Below are positions 1 to 10,021 of a stretch of DNA of 64,000 nt, in pieces (within the stretch, counting starts at the first letter, position 1; every line of letters starts with the position of its first letter). A program made the position numbers and the translations under genes. Below the pieces are notes generated by a model that saw nothing but the letters and a program-made list of their open reading frames with translations, had not been told where the DNA came from and made no database searches. The DNA comes from Serratia inhibens (GTDB taxonomy: Bacteria > Pseudomonadota > Gammaproteobacteria > Enterobacterales > Enterobacteriaceae): the NCBI RefSeq assembly GCF_003591175.1, contig NZ_QYYG01000005.1:186001-250000 (forward strand), in the 5' to 3' direction.

Positions 1-296
1 TGTGCCACCAGACAGCCAAAGACATGCGGGTACACGATCACGGCAGCATCGTCTGGGACGAGTTTGTCGGCATGTGGATCACGCTGATGGCGCTGCCGGT
101 CAACGACTGGCAGTGGGTGGCCGCAGGCTTTGTGATTTTCCGTGTTCTCGACATGTGGAAACCCTGGCCGATCCGCTGGTTCGATCGTAACGTGCATGGC
201 GGTATGGGCATCATGGTCGACGATATCGTCGCCGGGGTGCTTTCGGCCGGCATCATCTATCTGATTGGTCACCACTGGCCGCTTGGGCTGTTTTGA
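1..296 (+). CDS. pgpA: Phosphatidylglycerophosphatase A, C-terminal part (5' end outside window)
   Basis: This is the last ~97 residues of PgpA, the inner-membrane phosphatase that dephosphorylates phosphatidylglycerophosphate to phosphatidylglycerol. The visible part contains the WDEFVGM motif and two hydrophobic stretches, and it ends at a TGA at 294-296 in the frame starting at base 3. The family is about 170 residues long, so roughly the N-terminal 75 residues lie upstream of the window. The neighbour yajO on the opposite strand is the same as in E. coli, which supports the call. The reading frame is intact as far as visible. Confidence 0.9.
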   Translation, partial: CHQTAKDMRVHDHGSIVWDEFVGMWITLMALPVNDWQWVAAGFVIFRVLDMWKPWPIRWFDRNVHGGMGIMVDDIVAGVLSAGIIYLIGHHWPLGLF

Positions 297-342
297 TTGC
301 AGGGGCGCAGTTCAACACTGCTGCGCCCTTGAACCCTCCACG

Positions 343-1317
343 TTATTCAAACCCTGTCACCTGATGCGGCACATAGGCCGTTTCCAGCTCGGCAATTTCT
401 CCCGGCGTTAATGCCAGATCGACGGCGGCCACGGCATCTTCCAGATGTTCATGGCGCGACGCGCCGATAATGGGAGCACTGACTACCGGTTTGCTCAACA
501 GCCAGGCCAGCGCAATCTGTGCACGTGGTACACCGCGTTCTTGTGCAAGGGTGGCGACGCGTTCGGCGATAATGCCATCGATACCTTCGGTTTCGTCATA
601 CAGATTTTTGCCGACCTGATCGGACACCAGCCGTGCGGTGGTTTCCCCCCAGGGGCGAGTCAGACGGCCGCGTGCCAGCGGGCTCCACGGTAGCACCGCG
701 ATGCCTTCGGCGGCGCACAGCGGATGCATTTCGCGCTCTTCCTCACGCTGAATCAGGTTGTACTGGTCCTGCATGCTGACAAACCGCGGCCAGCCATGCA
801 GATCTGCGGTGTACAGCGCTTTGGCGAACTGCCAGGCATACATCGACGACGCGCCTATATAGCGCGCTTTACCGGCCCTGACCACGTCATGCAGCGCTTC
901 CAGCGTTTCTTCAATGGGCGTTTCATAATCCCAACGGTGGATTTGCAGCAGATCGACATAGTCGGTGCCCAATCGTTTCAGGCTGTCGTCGATAGACTGC
1001 ATGATTTTGGCGCGCGACAACCCGCATTCCAGATTACTCAGGGGGAAATAGACTTTGGTGGCGATCACCACGTCATCACGGCGCGCGTAATCTCGCAGCG
1101 CCCGGCCGACGATCTCCTCGCTGCTGCCGTCTGAGTAGCTGTTGGCGGTGTCAAAGAAATTGATGCCGGCGTCCAGTGCCTGTTTCAACAGTGGGCGGCT
1201 GCTTTCTTCCGGCAGCGTCCAGGCGTGGTTGCCGCGGTTGGGTTCACCGTAGGTCATACAACCCAGGCAGATGCGCGAGACGTTCAGATCGGTGTTACCC
1301 AGTTTCAGATACTTCAT
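343..1317 (-). CDS. yajO: Aldo/keto reductase YajO
   Basis: A 324-residue NADPH-dependent aldo/keto reductase, the full family length. The tetrad is readable: Asp56 and Tyr61 in the FDTANSY segment, Lys88 in ATKVY and His127 in LLQIHRWD. In E. coli YajO has been linked to 1-deoxyxylulose 5-phosphate and thiamin-related metabolism, and here it also sits directly downstream of dxs on the same strand. The 108-bp gap to dxs leaves room for separate transcription. The start gives the typical MKYLKLGNTDL beginning. The physiological substrate cannot be read from the sequence. Confidence 0.92.
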   Translation of the reverse strand: MKYLKLGNTDLNVSRICLGCMTYGEPNRGNHAWTLPEESSRPLLKQALDAGINFFDTANSYSDGSSEEIVGRALRDYARRDDVVIATKVYFPLSNLECGLSRAKIMQSIDDSLKRLGTDYVDLLQIHRWDYETPIEETLEALHDVVRAGKARYIGASSMYAWQFAKALYTADLHGWPRFVSMQDQYNLIQREEEREMHPLCAAEGIAVLPWSPLARGRLTRPWGETTARLVSDQVGKNLYDETEGIDGIIAERVATLAQERGVPRAQIALAWLLSKPVVSAPIIGASRHEHLEDAVAAVDLALTPGEIAELETAYVPHQVTGFE

Positions 1318-1425
1318 GCTTGCCTCCAGGTGTCAGCACAGATCTATAACTGTAGTGGATTATCGGGATGGCCGAGACGAAAACGCCCCCGCAAAGCGGA
1401 GGCGTCGGTCAATCAGGCGCGGGGA

Positions 1426-3291
1426 TTATTGCGCCAGCCAGGCTTCGATTTGTCGCCGTATGCCGGCGGCGTCCAGGCCCAGATCGATGCGGACCTCTTC
1501 CTGGCTGCCTTGCGACACAAAGCTGTCCGGCAGGCCGATATTCAGTACCGGCACTGCCCGGCGTTTGGCCATCAGCAGTTCGTTAACGCCGCTGCCGGCG
1601 CCGCCCATAATGGCATTCTCTTCCAGCGTGACCAGCACCTCGTGGCCGGCAGCCAGCTCCAGCACCAGCTGTTCGTCCAGCGGTTTCACGAAACGCATAT
1701 CCACCAGCGTGGCATTGAGGGCTTCAGCCACCTGAGCCGCTTCCGGCAGCAGGGTACCGAAGTTCAGAATCGCGATCTTTTCACCTTTCCGGCGCACTAC
1801 ACCCTTGCCGATCGGCAACGCGCCGAGCGGTTCCAGCGGCGCACCGGTGCCGTTACCACGCGGATAGCGGACGGCGCTCGGGCCTTCGTTATAGTGATAG
1901 CCGGTGTACAGCATCTGGCGGCACTCGTTTTCGTCGCTTGGCGTCATGATCACCATGGTCGGGATACAGCGCATGAACGACAGATCGAACGCCCCCTGGT
2001 GAGTCTGGCCGTCGGCACCGACTATGCCGCCGCGATCGATGGCAAACATCACCGGCAGTTTTTGGATCGCCACGTCGTGGATCAGCTGATCGTAAGCACG
2101 CTGCAGGAAGGTGGAGTAAATCGCCACCACCGGCTTGTAGCCGCCAATCGCCAGACCGGCGGCAAAGGTGACCGCATGCTGTTCGGCAATGGCAACGTCA
2201 AAATATTGCTGCGGATAGTCGCGGGAGAACTGCACCATGCCGGAGCCTTCGCGCATCGCCGGGGTAATGGCCATCAGCGAGCTGTCTTTGGCGGCGGTTT
2301 CACACAGCCAGTCGCCGAAGATTTTCGAATAGGTCGGCAGACCGCCGGCGCTCTTCGGCAGCGTGCCGCTGGCGGGATCGAACTTCGGCACCGCGTGGAA
2401 GCTGATCGGATCTTTTTCCGCCGGCGCGTAACCACGGCCTTTTTTGGTCATGATGTGCAGCAGCTGCGGGCCTTTCAGATCACGCATGTTTTTCAGCGTG
2501 GCGACCAGGCCCTGGACATCGTGGCCATCAACCGGGCCGATGTAGTTAAAGCCCAGCTCTTCGAACAGCGTGCCCGGGACCACCATGCCTTTCAGGTGTT
2601 CTTCGGTGCGCTTGACCAGCTCTTTGATAGGCGGCAGGCCGGACAGCACTTTTTTGCTGCCTTCGCGCAGGGTGGAATAGAGTTTGCCGGAAAGCAGCTG
2701 CGCCAGATGATTGTTCAGGGCGCCGACGTTTTCGGAGATCGACATTTCGTTATCGTTCAATACCACCAGCATATCCGGGTTGATGTCCCCAGCGTGGTTC
2801 ATGGCTTCAAACGCCATGCCGGCGGTGATCGCGCCATCGCCAATCACGCAGACCGTGCGGCGATTTTTTCCTTCACGCTCCGCCGCGACCGCCATGCCGA
2901 GGCCGGCGCTGATCGAGGTAGACGAGTGGCCAACCGACAGCACGTCATATTCACTCTCGGCGCGCCAGGGAAACGGGTGAAGACCATTTTTTTGACGAAT
3001 GGTGGAAATCTTGTCGCGACGGCCGGTCAGAATTTTATGCGGATAGGCCTGATGACCAACGTCCCATACCAGATGATCGAAGGGTGTGTTGTAAACATAG
3101 TGCAATGCCACCGTCAGTTCGACGGTACCCAGCCCGGACGCAAAGTGGCCGCTGGAGCGGCTGACGCTGTCCAGCAGGTATTGCCGCAGTTCGTCACACA
3201 GCTTCGGCAGGCTCTCTTTTGGCAGCGAGCGGAGTTCATCGGGATCTTCCACTAGCGCCAAGGTCGGGTATTTGGCTATATCAAGACTCAT
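1426..3291 (-). CDS. dxs: 1-deoxy-D-xylulose-5-phosphate synthase
   Basis: A 621-residue thiamin-diphosphate enzyme that condenses pyruvate and glyceraldehyde 3-phosphate to 1-deoxyxylulose 5-phosphate. This is the entry step to the MEP isoprenoid pathway and also feeds thiamin and pyridoxal synthesis. Full family length. His49 and His80 lie in the N-terminal domain, the ThDP/Mg signature starts at GDGAITAG (151-158), and [13 protein letters not shown] carries the catalytic Glu of the pyrimidine-binding domain. It follows ispA by about 34 bp on the same strand, and upstream xseB completes the familiar xseB-ispA-dxs operon. Confidence 0.97.
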   Translation of the reverse strand: MSLDIAKYPTLALVEDPDELRSLPKESLPKLCDELRQYLLDSVSRSSGHFASGLGTVELTVALHYVYNTPFDHLVWDVGHQAYPHKILTGRRDKISTIRQKNGLHPFPWRAESEYDVLSVGHSSTSISAGLGMAVAAEREGKNRRTVCVIGDGAITAGMAFEAMNHAGDINPDMLVVLNDNEMSISENVGALNNHLAQLLSGKLYSTLREGSKKVLSGLPPIKELVKRTEEHLKGMVVPGTLFEELGFNYIGPVDGHDVQGLVATLKNMRDLKGPQLLHIMTKKGRGYAPAEKDPISFHAVPKFDPASGTLPKSAGGLPTYSKIFGDWLCETAAKDSSLMAITPAMREGSGMVQFSRDYPQQYFDVAIAEQHAVTFAAGLAIGGYKPVVAIYSTFLQRAYDQLIHDVAIQKLPVMFAIDRGGIVGADGQTHQGAFDLSFMRCIPTMVIMTPSDENECRQMLYTGYHYNEGPSAVRYPRGNGTGAPLEPLGALPIGKGVVRRKGEKIAILNFGTLLPEAAQVAEALNATLVDMRFVKPLDEQLVLELAAGHEVLVTLEENAIMGGAGSGVNELLMAKRRAVPVLNIGLPDSFVSQGSQEEVRIDLGLDAAGIRRQIEAWLAQ

Positions 3292-3325
3292 TCGATACTC
3301 ATATCAGAGGAGTTAACGTCATACG

Positions 3326-4246
3326 TTAATTGTCGCGTTCAATAATGAAGCTGGCTAACGCTCGCAATGGCGCTGTGTTATAAGATTGCGCTGCCAAAGT
3401 GTCTAATGCAGCTAAAGCTTCCTGATAGAGATCCCACGCTTTTGCTTTCGCGCTGTCAAGCCCGAGCAAAGCTGGATAGGTGCTCTTTCCGTGTTGCTGG
3501 TCCGCCCCCTGGCGTTTACCGATTTTCTCGGTTTCGCCGACGACGTCCAAAATGTCATCCTGCACCTGAAACGCCAGGCCGATCGCTGCGGCGTAACGGT
3601 CAAGCTGAGGCAGCGCTGCACGGCCAGGTTCACCGGCGGCCAGAGCCCCAAGGCGAACCGCCGCGCGGATTAACGCGCCGGTTTTGTGGCGGTGGATTTG
3701 CTCCAGCGCAGGCAGATCGATTTGCTGCCCTTCAGCTTCGAGATCCAACGACTGGCCGCCACACATGCCGGCAACGCCGCTGGCGGTCGCCAGTTCGGAC
3801 ACCATCGCCAGCCGATCGCGCAGCGCCACATCGGGCATGTCGGCATCGGCCAGAATGGAAAATGCCAGCGTCTGCAGCGCATCACCCGCCAGGATCGCAC
3901 TGGCTTCACCAAATTTGATATGGCAGGTCGGCTGGCCGCGGCGCAGGTCGTCATCGTCCATTGCCGGTAGATCGTCATGGATCAACGAATAGGCATGAAT
4001 GCATTCTACCGCAGCGGCCGGCACATCCAAATTATTCAGTGAAACGCCAAACATCTGCCCGGTGGTATACACCAGGAACGGGCGCAGGCGTTTACCGCCC
4101 AGCAGCGCGCCATGGCGCATTGCGGCCACCATGTTGCCGTCGTTGAACGGCAGCGGTGCGATAAAATCCAGCAGCGTGCGGTCGGCCCGTTGGCGAAAAA
4201 CCTGTAACTGCTCAGAAAAAGAGGCCTGTTGGGCGATCTCAGACAT
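3326..4246 (-). CDS. ispA: Geranyl/farnesyl diphosphate synthase
   Basis: A 306-residue class I prenyltransferase that extends dimethylallyl diphosphate with isopentenyl diphosphate to farnesyl diphosphate. Both Asp-rich motifs are visible: HDDLPAMDDDD (first) and QVQDDILD (second), as is the GGKRLRP substrate-binding motif. The chosen start gives a protein a few residues longer than the E. coli enzyme; the extra N-terminal residues are not conserved. It starts 5 bp after xseB and runs into dxs, consistent with one transcript. Confidence 0.96.
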   Translation of the reverse strand: MSEIAQQASFSEQLQVFRQRADRTLLDFIAPLPFNDGNMVAAMRHGALLGGKRLRPFLVYTTGQMFGVSLNNLDVPAAAVECIHAYSLIHDDLPAMDDDDLRRGQPTCHIKFGEASAILAGDALQTLAFSILADADMPDVALRDRLAMVSELATASGVAGMCGGQSLDLEAEGQQIDLPALEQIHRHKTGALIRAAVRLGALAAGEPGRAALPQLDRYAAAIGLAFQVQDDILDVVGETEKIGKRQGADQQHGKSTYPALLGLDSAKAKAWDLYQEALAALDTLAAQSYNTAPLRALASFIIERDN

Positions 4247-4251
4247 GACGA

Positions 4252-4515
4252 TTACTCTGCATCCGGGGTGAAAGGCGCCAGCGCGGCGTCATCGGCGCTG
4301 TCGTTAAGTAAAATTTGCACGCGCTGCTCGGCCTGTTGCAGTTTCTGTTGGCCCTGACGCGCCAGCTGTACGCCGCGTTCGAATTCATTCAGCGCATCTT
4401 CCAACGGTAGCTCACCCGATTCCAGACGCGTCACGATGTTTTCCAGTTCGCTGAGGGAACTTTCAAAGCTGATGCTTTGCTCTGTACTGTCTGATTGTGC
4501 AGGTTTTTTCGGCAT
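4252..4515 (-). CDS. xseB: Exodeoxyribonuclease VII small subunit
   Basis: An 87-residue XseB. It contains the family core [20 protein letters not shown], followed by a helical segment rich in Gln, Glu and Arg. With XseA (encoded elsewhere) it forms exonuclease VII, which degrades single-stranded DNA to short oligonucleotides. It is the first gene of the xseB-ispA-dxs operon, transcribed leftward away from thiI. The length is normal (about 80 residues). The tail beyond the core is not conserved and ends in an acidic stretch. Confidence 0.93.
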   Translation of the reverse strand: MPKKPAQSDSTEQSISFESSLSELENIVTRLESGELPLEDALNEFERGVQLARQGQQKLQQAEQRVQILLNDSADDAALAPFTPDAE

Positions 4516-4650
4516 AATTTTCTTTTTACATCATCATGTGAACAGTGGCGCCAGAGCCTATCCTAGCGGATCTCGATTAGCAAATCATGGCGCGCATGTG
4601 TGGTTTTGTGCACCGAGTCCCACCAGATAGTGATATACTCCGCGCCGCAA

Positions 4651-4699
4651 ATGCGATTGATAAAACATTCGGCAGTGCCGTTGGTTTTATCAATCGCAT
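4651..4699. promoter_or_regulatory. Perfect 16-bp inverted repeat upstream of thiI
   Basis: ATGCGATTGATAAAAC at 4651-4666 is the exact reverse complement of 4684-4699, with a 17-nt loop that itself contains the small palindrome CGGCAGTGCCG. It lies in the xseB-thiI intergenic region about 50 bp before the thiI start. There is no T-run on either side, so it is not an ordinary terminator. As RNA it would fold into a long hairpin in the thiI leader. Its function is unknown. Confidence 0.75.
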
Positions 4700-4747
4700 A
4701 TACATTGTAAATCCTTTTCCCTCGTAATTCTGACAATAAAGACCGCC

Positions 4748-6196
4748 ATGAAGTTTATCATTAAATTGTTCCCGGAAATCACCATCAAGAGTCAATCTGT
4801 GCGTTTGCGCTTCATCAAGATTCTCTCGACCAATATCCGCAACGTCCTGAAGCAGTATGATGAAACGCTGGCGGTTGTCCGTCATTGGGATCATATCGAA
4901 GTTCGCGCCAAAGATGAAAACCAGCGGCCGGTGATAGCCGATGCGCTGACGCGCATTCCCGGCATCCACCATATTCTGGAAGTGGAAGACCGCGGCTACA
5001 CCGATATCCACCACATTTTCGAGCAGACGCTTGAAGCTTACCGCGAGCAACTTGAGGGGAAAACCTTCTGCGTGCGCGTCAAACGCCGCGGCAAGCAGGA
5101 CTTCAACTCGCAGGACGTGGAACGTTACGTTGGCGGCGGTTTGAACCAGCACATCGAAAGTGCGCGCGTCAAGCTGTCGCACCCGCAGGTGACGGTCAAT
5201 CTGGAAATCGAAGACGACAAGCTGATGCTGGTAAAAGCGCGCCGCGAAGGCATCGGCGGCTACCCGGTTGGCACCCAGGAAGACGTGTTGTCGCTGATTT
5301 CCGGCGGTTTCGACTCCGGCGTTTCCAGCTATATGCTGATGCGTCGCGGTTGCCGCGTACATTACTGTTTCTTCAATCTGGGTGGTGCGGCGCATGAAAT
5401 TGGCGTCAAGCAGGTGGCATATTATCTGTGGAACCGCTTTGCCAGCTCGCACAAGGTGCGCTTTGTCGCCATCGATTTCGAACCCGTGGTCGGCGAGATC
5501 CTGGAAAAGGTCGACGATGGCCAGATGGGCGTGGTGCTCAAACGCATGATGGTGCGCGCCGCCTCGCAAGTTGCAGAACGTTATGGCGTACAGGCGTTGG
5601 TGACCGGCGAGGCGCTGGGCCAGGTGTCCAGCCAGACGCTGACTAACCTGCGTTTGATCGACAATGCGTCCGATACTCTGATCCTGCGTCCGCTGATTTC
5701 GCACGACAAAGAGCACATCATCAAAGTGGCGCGCGAGATTGGCACCGAAGACTTTGCCAAGACCATGCCGGAATACTGCGGTGTTATCTCGAAAAGCCCG
5801 ACGGTAAAAGCGATCAAGGCAAAAATTGAAGAAGAGGAAAGTCACTTCGATTTTTCCATTCTCGATCGCGTGGTGAGTGAAGCGAAGAATGTCGATATCC
5901 GTACCATCGCCGAACAGGCGCAGGAACAGGTTGCCGAAGTAGAAACCGTGGCGGCCTTTGGCGCTGACGAAGTGATCCTGGATATCCGTTCCAACGACGA
6001 GCAGGAAGAGAAGCCGCTGAAACTGGAGCAGGTTGAGGTGAAACCGCTGCCGTTCTACAAACTCAGCACGCAGTTTGGCTCCCTGGATCAGAGCAAAACC
6101 TACCTGCTGTACTGCGATCGTGGCGTGATGAGCCGTCTGCAGGCGCTGTACCTGCTGGAGCAGGGGTTTACCAACGTCAAAGTCTATCGCCCTTAA
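4748..6196 (+). CDS. thiI: tRNA 4-thiouridine sulfurtransferase / thiamin biosynthesis protein ThiI
   Basis: A 482-residue protein with the full enterobacterial architecture: an N-terminal ferredoxin-like/THUMP RNA-binding region, a PP-loop ATPase ([14 protein letters not shown]) and a C-terminal rhodanese domain with the active-site loop YCDRGVMS. ThiI adenylates uridine 8 of tRNA and transfers persulfide sulfur from IscS to make 4-thiouridine. It also supplies sulfur for the thiamin thiazole. The ATG at 4748 gives the normal [11 protein letters not shown] start. It is transcribed divergently from xseB behind a strong inverted repeat. Confidence 0.96.
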   Translation: MKFIIKLFPEITIKSQSVRLRFIKILSTNIRNVLKQYDETLAVVRHWDHIEVRAKDENQRPVIADALTRIPGIHHILEVEDRGYTDIHHIFEQTLEAYREQLEGKTFCVRVKRRGKQDFNSQDVERYVGGGLNQHIESARVKLSHPQVTVNLEIEDDKLMLVKARREGIGGYPVGTQEDVLSLISGGFDSGVSSYMLMRRGCRVHYCFFNLGGAAHEIGVKQVAYYLWNRFASSHKVRFVAIDFEPVVGEILEKVDDGQMGVVLKRMMVRAASQVAERYGVQALVTGEALGQVSSQTLTNLRLIDNASDTLILRPLISHDKEHIIKVAREIGTEDFAKTMPEYCGVISKSPTVKAIKAKIEEEESHFDFSILDRVVSEAKNVDIRTIAEQAQEQVAEVETVAAFGADEVILDIRSNDEQEEKPLKLEQVEVKPLPFYKLSTQFGSLDQSKTYLLYCDRGVMSRLQALYLLEQGFTNVKVYRP

Positions 6197-6221
6197 ATCC
6201 CCTTTCTGCATGGGGATCCCA

Positions 6222-6268
6222 ATAGATTTCGAGCTGTAGCCAACAAGGCTACAGTTCGAAAGATAAAG
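6222..6268. repeat. Short intergenic palindrome (possible ERIC-derived end arms)
   Basis: Between the convergent thiI and yajL genes, CTGTAGCC and GGCTACAG face each other across AACAA inside near-matching TTCGA/TCGAA arms. The outer sequence resembles the terminal arms of the longer ERIC copies at 28,451 and 32,101, which contain TTGTTGGCTG and AACTCGAA. It may be a minimal, internally deleted ERIC element that also serves as a transcription stop between the two genes. The link to ERIC is an inference. Confidence 0.5.
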
Positions 6269-6272
6269 GGAT

Positions 6273-6863
6273 TTAGTCGCGGAAGTCGTACATCCCCGGT
6301 ATCAGCACCAACTGCGCCGCGATTTCCGCCGCTTTCGCTTTACCCAGCAACAAATCAATCAGCTTCAGCGCAAACTCCATCGACGTTCCCGGCCCCTGGC
6401 TGGTGAGCAGGTTGACGCGTGCGTCGTATACTACGCGCCGCTCCATCCATTTATCTGCCGGGATCTGATCTTTCAAGCCGGGGAAACCGGTCATATTGCC
6501 GATGGGGAACAGATCGTGGTGTTGCAATACCAGGGCCGGCGCCGCACAGATGGCGGCGACGATGTTGCCCTGCAGATGCATCTGACGCACTTTCTCTACC
6601 AATAGCGGGCTGTCGCGGAAACACTCGGCACCCTTCAGGCCACCGGGCAGCACGATGGCATCGAAGGGATCGTCCACAATCGATACCAGCGGCGCATCCG
6701 CCAGCAGCCTTACGCCGCGTGAACAGACGATAGTCAGGTCGCCGTCACCGGCCACGCTGGCGGTAGTGACATTGACACCCGCTCGCACCAGAAGATCGAT
6801 GGTGGTGACGGCTTCGGTTTCTTCGCTACCAGGTGCCAGGCAGACCAGCGCCGATACGCTCAT
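6273..6863 (-). CDS. yajL: DJ-1/PfpI family protein YajL
   Basis: A 196-residue DJ-1-superfamily protein. The nucleophile-elbow Cys is in VAAICAAP, and the conserved Glu is in the early APGSEETE segment. E. coli YajL is described as a chaperone/deglycase-type protein that protects against oxidative and electrophile stress; the precise activity is debated. The Met at 6863 is chosen because it aligns with the E. coli start (M-S-x-S-A-L-V); another Met lies two codons upstream. The gene overlaps the 3' end of panE by about 38 bp, so the two are translationally coupled, as in related genomes. Confidence 0.93.
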   Translation of the reverse strand: MSVSALVCLAPGSEETEAVTTIDLLVRAGVNVTTASVAGDGDLTIVCSRGVRLLADAPLVSIVDDPFDAIVLPGGLKGAECFRDSPLLVEKVRQMHLQGNIVAAICAAPALVLQHHDLFPIGNMTGFPGLKDQIPADKWMERRVVYDARVNLLTSQGPGTSMEFALKLIDLLLGKAKAAEIAAQLVLIPGMYDFRD

Positions 6864-7737
6864 ATTCATTTTCCTTTCGCTTAATCAATTCAAACAACCG
6901 CGCGTTTTCCGGCAGAATCATGCCGTGGCTGCGCGCGCGGCGCAGCAGGTAGCCGGTAATGTAGTCGATCTCGGTATGCCGCTGGGTGCGGACATCCTGC
7001 AGCATCGAAGAGATGTTATCCGCCGTGCTTTGAATCACCTCCATCACGTACTGCCACAGCCCTTCGCATGAGGTGTGGTAGCCTTCCATTTCCATCACGC
7101 TGGAGACTTCGCGGCACAGGATTTCGATTTGCTCCGGGTAGCGTTGGAGCTCGCCATTACGGCAGTTATACAGCGCCGTCAGTGGGTTAATCACGCAATT
7201 GACGGCCAGCTTGCGCCAGTTCGCTGAAGCAATGTTGTCGTGCCAGGCCACATCGGGCAGCGCCTGATGCAACACTTCCGCCAGATGGCTAAGGTGTATC
7301 GCCGCCGCCGATGTCGGGCCGATATGCGTGGTGCCGCCGGCAACATGGATAATAGTGCTGCCTTCGCGTCGTGCCGCGTGGGTTGTGGTGCCCTGCAGGA
7401 TCGGTTGATGGTTCGGCGGCAGCTCATCCTGGGTACCCATGCCGTTATGCAGCAGCAAAATGGCGCAACGCGGGTTCAACCTGGGCAGCAGCGCGCTGAC
7501 GGCGCCGGAAACCTGCCAGGCTTTCAGCGTGACCAGCAACAGTTCGCTTTGGGCCAGATGTTCGGGATCGTTGGTGGGCAAATTACGGTTGAACGAGACG
7601 CCCTCAGGCTCAATCACGTTCACTGCGCAGAAGGGTTGCGGCACCCGCAGCCATCCCTGTACGTCGTGGCCCTGCTGATAAAGCCTGGAAAGCCACAGTT
7701 GTCCGAGCGCGCCGCAACCAAGAACAGTTATTTTCAT
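6826..7737 (-). CDS. panE: 2-dehydropantoate 2-reductase (ketopantoate reductase)
   Basis: A 303-residue enzyme that reduces ketopantoate to pantoate with NADPH, on the way to pantothenate and CoA. The N-terminal Rossmann motif is [11 protein letters not shown] (residues 5-15). The catalytic Lys/Asn region is [16 protein letters not shown], and the C-terminal helices end in [11 protein letters not shown]. The length matches the E. coli enzyme. It overlaps the start of yajL and is divergent from yajQ. Confidence 0.96.
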   Translation of the reverse strand: MKITVLGCGALGQLWLSRLYQQGHDVQGWLRVPQPFCAVNVIEPEGVSFNRNLPTNDPEHLAQSELLLVTLKAWQVSGAVSALLPRLNPRCAILLLHNGMGTQDELPPNHQPILQGTTTHAARREGSTIIHVAGGTTHIGPTSAAAIHLSHLAEVLHQALPDVAWHDNIASANWRKLAVNCVINPLTALYNCRNGELQRYPEQIEILCREVSSVMEMEGYHTSCEGLWQYVMEVIQSTADNISSMLQDVRTQRHTEIDYITGYLLRRARSHGMILPENARLFELIKRKENEYERIGAGLPGTW

Positions 7738-7919
7738 CCAGTCTCCTTGGGGTAACGGGAATACCGCTCACTTACTGTCGTATAATTATAGACTTTTCTG
7801 CTACCCGGCGAGTTATCTGCCGGCAGGTTCAGCAGATTTTGTCTGGAGCGCTAAAGCGGTTATCATGCTCGGCATCGAAATCGCCTATCGCATTAGGCTC
7901 TAATTCAGGAGGAAGAAGT

Positions 7920-8411
7920 ATGCCATCTTTCGACATTGTTTCCGAAATTGATATGCAGGAAGTGCGTAACGCCGTTGAGAACGCCACGCGCGATCTCGGC
8001 ACCCGTTGGGATTTTCGCAACGTACCGGCCAGTTTTGAGCTGAACGAAAAAGATGAAAGCATCAAAGTCGCCAGCGAATCAGATTTCCAGGTGCAGCAAC
8101 TGCTCGATATTCTGCGTGAGAAACTGAGCAAGCGCAGTATCGATGGCGGCGCGCTGGAGATCCCGGAAGAAATGACCCACAGTGGCAAAACCTACAGCGT
8201 GGAAGCCAAGCTGAAGCAGGGTATTGAAACCACCCAGGCGAAGAAAATCGTCAAGCTGATCAAAGACAGCAAGCTGAAGGTGCAGGCACAAATTCAGGGC
8301 GATGAAGTCCGCGTTACCGGCAAGTCACGCGACGATTTGCAAGGGGTGATGGCGCTGGTGCGCGGCGCCGATCTGGGGCAACCGTTCCAGTTCAAGAACT
8401 TCCGCGATTAA
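7920..8411 (+). CDS. yajQ: Nucleotide-binding protein YajQ
   Basis: A 163-residue protein of the YajQ family, starting [19 protein letters not shown]. The ATG at 7920 is preceded by an AGGAGGAAG ribosome-binding site and gives the standard family length; the upstream in-frame extension is rejected. Family members bind nucleotides and tRNA, and a Xanthomonas homologue binds cyclic di-GMP. The function in Enterobacterales is not settled. It is convergent with yajR across a shared hairpin terminator. Confidence 0.93.
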   Translation: MPSFDIVSEIDMQEVRNAVENATRDLGTRWDFRNVPASFELNEKDESIKVASESDFQVQQLLDILREKLSKRSIDGGALEIPEEMTHSGKTYSVEAKLKQGIETTQAKKIVKLIKDSKLKVQAQIQGDEVRVTGKSRDDLQGVMALVRGADLGQPFQFKNFRD

Positions 8412-8433
8412 CTTTTCCGCGACGATATTACCG

Positions 8434-8458
8434 AGGGCCAGCAAGCTGGCCCTTTCTA
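8434..8458. terminator. Bidirectional terminator between yajQ and yajR
   Basis: AGGGCCAGC and GCTGGCCCT form a perfect 9-bp stem with an AA loop, followed by TTTCTATT on the plus strand. It lies between the convergent stop codons. Confidence 0.8.
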
Positions 8459-9823
8459 TTACAGCGAATTTACCAGCGCTTCCAACTGGCCGCGATTGGT
8501 CTGTTTGGTATCGACCTTCACGTAGGCACTGCGCTCTTCGGGCACTACAATCGCTTCCGCCACGCCAGGCTGGGCCTTCAGACGACTTTCCAGCGCAGAA
8601 TCCTTCACCGCCAGTTCCGACAACGTAATGCGCAGGCTGCTGACGTACGGGGGTTCTTGCATGGTGCTGCTGACCAGGAACCACACTGCTGCGATAACCG
8701 CTCCGGCGATAAACACTAACCCGGCGCCTTGCAGGCCGTACAACAAGCCACCCAAACTGCCGCCAATCGCCACGCCGATAAACTGGCTGGTGGAGTAAAC
8801 CCCCATGGCGGTACCTTTGTAGCCGGCCGGGGATTCTTTACTGATCAACGAAGGCAGAATCGCTTCCATCACGTTAAAGGCCATGAAGAACAGCTGCACG
8901 CCGGCAATGATGCCCCACAGGTGGGCGCCGGATAGCCACAACAGCACTTCGGCGCAGAACAGAACCGCCACACAGCCCATAAACACCTGCTTCATGCGGC
9001 GTTTCATTTCGGCATAAATGATAAAAGGCACCACGGCGGCGAAAGAGACCAGCATGGTGACCAAATAGACGATCCAATGCTGGCTCGGCGCCAGGCCGGC
9101 TTTTTCCATCGCCAACGGCAGCGCCACGAAGCTGGACATCAGCAGGATATGCAGACACATGATGCCGAAATTCAGCTTCAGCAGACGGGAGTTGCTCAGT
9201 ACCTTGCTGAAGCTGCCGCGCACGATGCTCGATTCACGGTTCAGAACGTGGCTGTCGGCGGAAGGCACGACTGCAAGAGTAATCACGATACCGGCCAGGG
9301 CCAGCACGGCAATCATCCAAAATAGCGCATGCAGGCCGAAAGCGTGGGTGACGATCGGGCCGACGACCATGGCAATGGCAAAGGTGATGCCGAAGCTGAC
9401 GCCGATAAACGCCATCGCTTTGGTGCGGTTCTGCTCGCGGGTCAGGTCCGACAGCAATGCCATCACCGCCGCAGCGATAGCCCCGGAGCCCTGCAATGCC
9501 CGGCCGAGGATAACGCCCCAAATGGAATCGGTGACAGCGGCGATAACGCTGCCCAGCGCAAAGATCAATAGCCCGCCGACGATCAGCGGCTTGCGGCCGA
9601 TGCGGTCGGAAATCAGGCCGAAGGGGATCTGAAACACCGCCTGTGCCAGGCCGTAAATGCCGATGGCGATACCGATCAGCGTTTCGCTGGCGCCGTTTAG
9701 CGCCATACCGTAGGTGGTCAGAACCGGCAGCACCATAAACATGCCAAGCATGCGCAGTGAAAATACCGTCCCTAATCCCCAGGTCGCCCGTCGTTCCTGC
9801 GGGGTCATTGCATTGTCGTTCAT
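8459..9823 (-). CDS. yajR: MFS transporter YajR
   Basis: A 454-residue major-facilitator protein with 12 predicted membrane segments and a C-terminal soluble domain (from about residue 390), the feature that distinguishes YajR in E. coli. The MFS signature SDRIGRKPLIVGG is present between TM2 and TM3. The start is set at MNDNAMTPQERR (9823), matching E. coli MNDYKMTPGERR; an upstream Met would add seven residues. Substrate unknown. The C-terminal domain has a ferredoxin-like fold in the solved E. coli structure. Confidence 0.92.
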   Translation of the reverse strand: MNDNAMTPQERRATWGLGTVFSLRMLGMFMVLPVLTTYGMALNGASETLIGIAIGIYGLAQAVFQIPFGLISDRIGRKPLIVGGLLIFALGSVIAAVTDSIWGVILGRALQGSGAIAAAVMALLSDLTREQNRTKAMAFIGVSFGITFAIAMVVGPIVTHAFGLHALFWMIAVLALAGIVITLAVVPSADSHVLNRESSIVRGSFSKVLSNSRLLKLNFGIMCLHILLMSSFVALPLAMEKAGLAPSQHWIVYLVTMLVSFAAVVPFIIYAEMKRRMKQVFMGCVAVLFCAEVLLWLSGAHLWGIIAGVQLFFMAFNVMEAILPSLISKESPAGYKGTAMGVYSTSQFIGVAIGGSLGGLLYGLQGAGLVFIAGAVIAAVWFLVSSTMQEPPYVSSLRITLSELAVKDSALESRLKAQPGVAEAIVVPEERSAYVKVDTKQTNRGQLEALVNSL

Positions 9824-9979
9824 TAAAACCTCATTAAAAGCCATTCCAGCAGGTTATCGGCGATAACGCCTGGTGGGATAGCTTCTGAAAAGCTGCGTCA
9901 TTTTAGTGTGAAGGGCAGGGGGGGTAAATCGAATGTTGTTTAACAGATATTACAGTTAGGCGGCTTTTCGGCGAGACAA

Positions 9980-10007
9980 ATAAAATGGGCCGCTTAGCGG
10001 CCCATTT
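9980..10007 (-). terminator. Terminator of the cyo operon
   Basis: AAATGGGCCGC and GCGGCCCATTT form an 11-bp perfect stem with a TTA loop just downstream of cyoE. Reading leftward it runs into ATTTTATTTG. Confidence 0.8.
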
Positions 10008-10021
10008 ACAGACGATTTGGC

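Noticed and set aside
1225-3255. Long plus-strand open frame of 676 codons opposite dxs
   Set aside because: It lies entirely antisense to dxs and yajO, has a His/Gln/Arg-rich composition typical of a GC-rich antisense shadow, and shows no domain.
4577-6211. Minus-strand frame of 544 codons opposite thiI
   Set aside because: Antisense shadow of a gene with full conserved ThiI domains; low-complexity composition.
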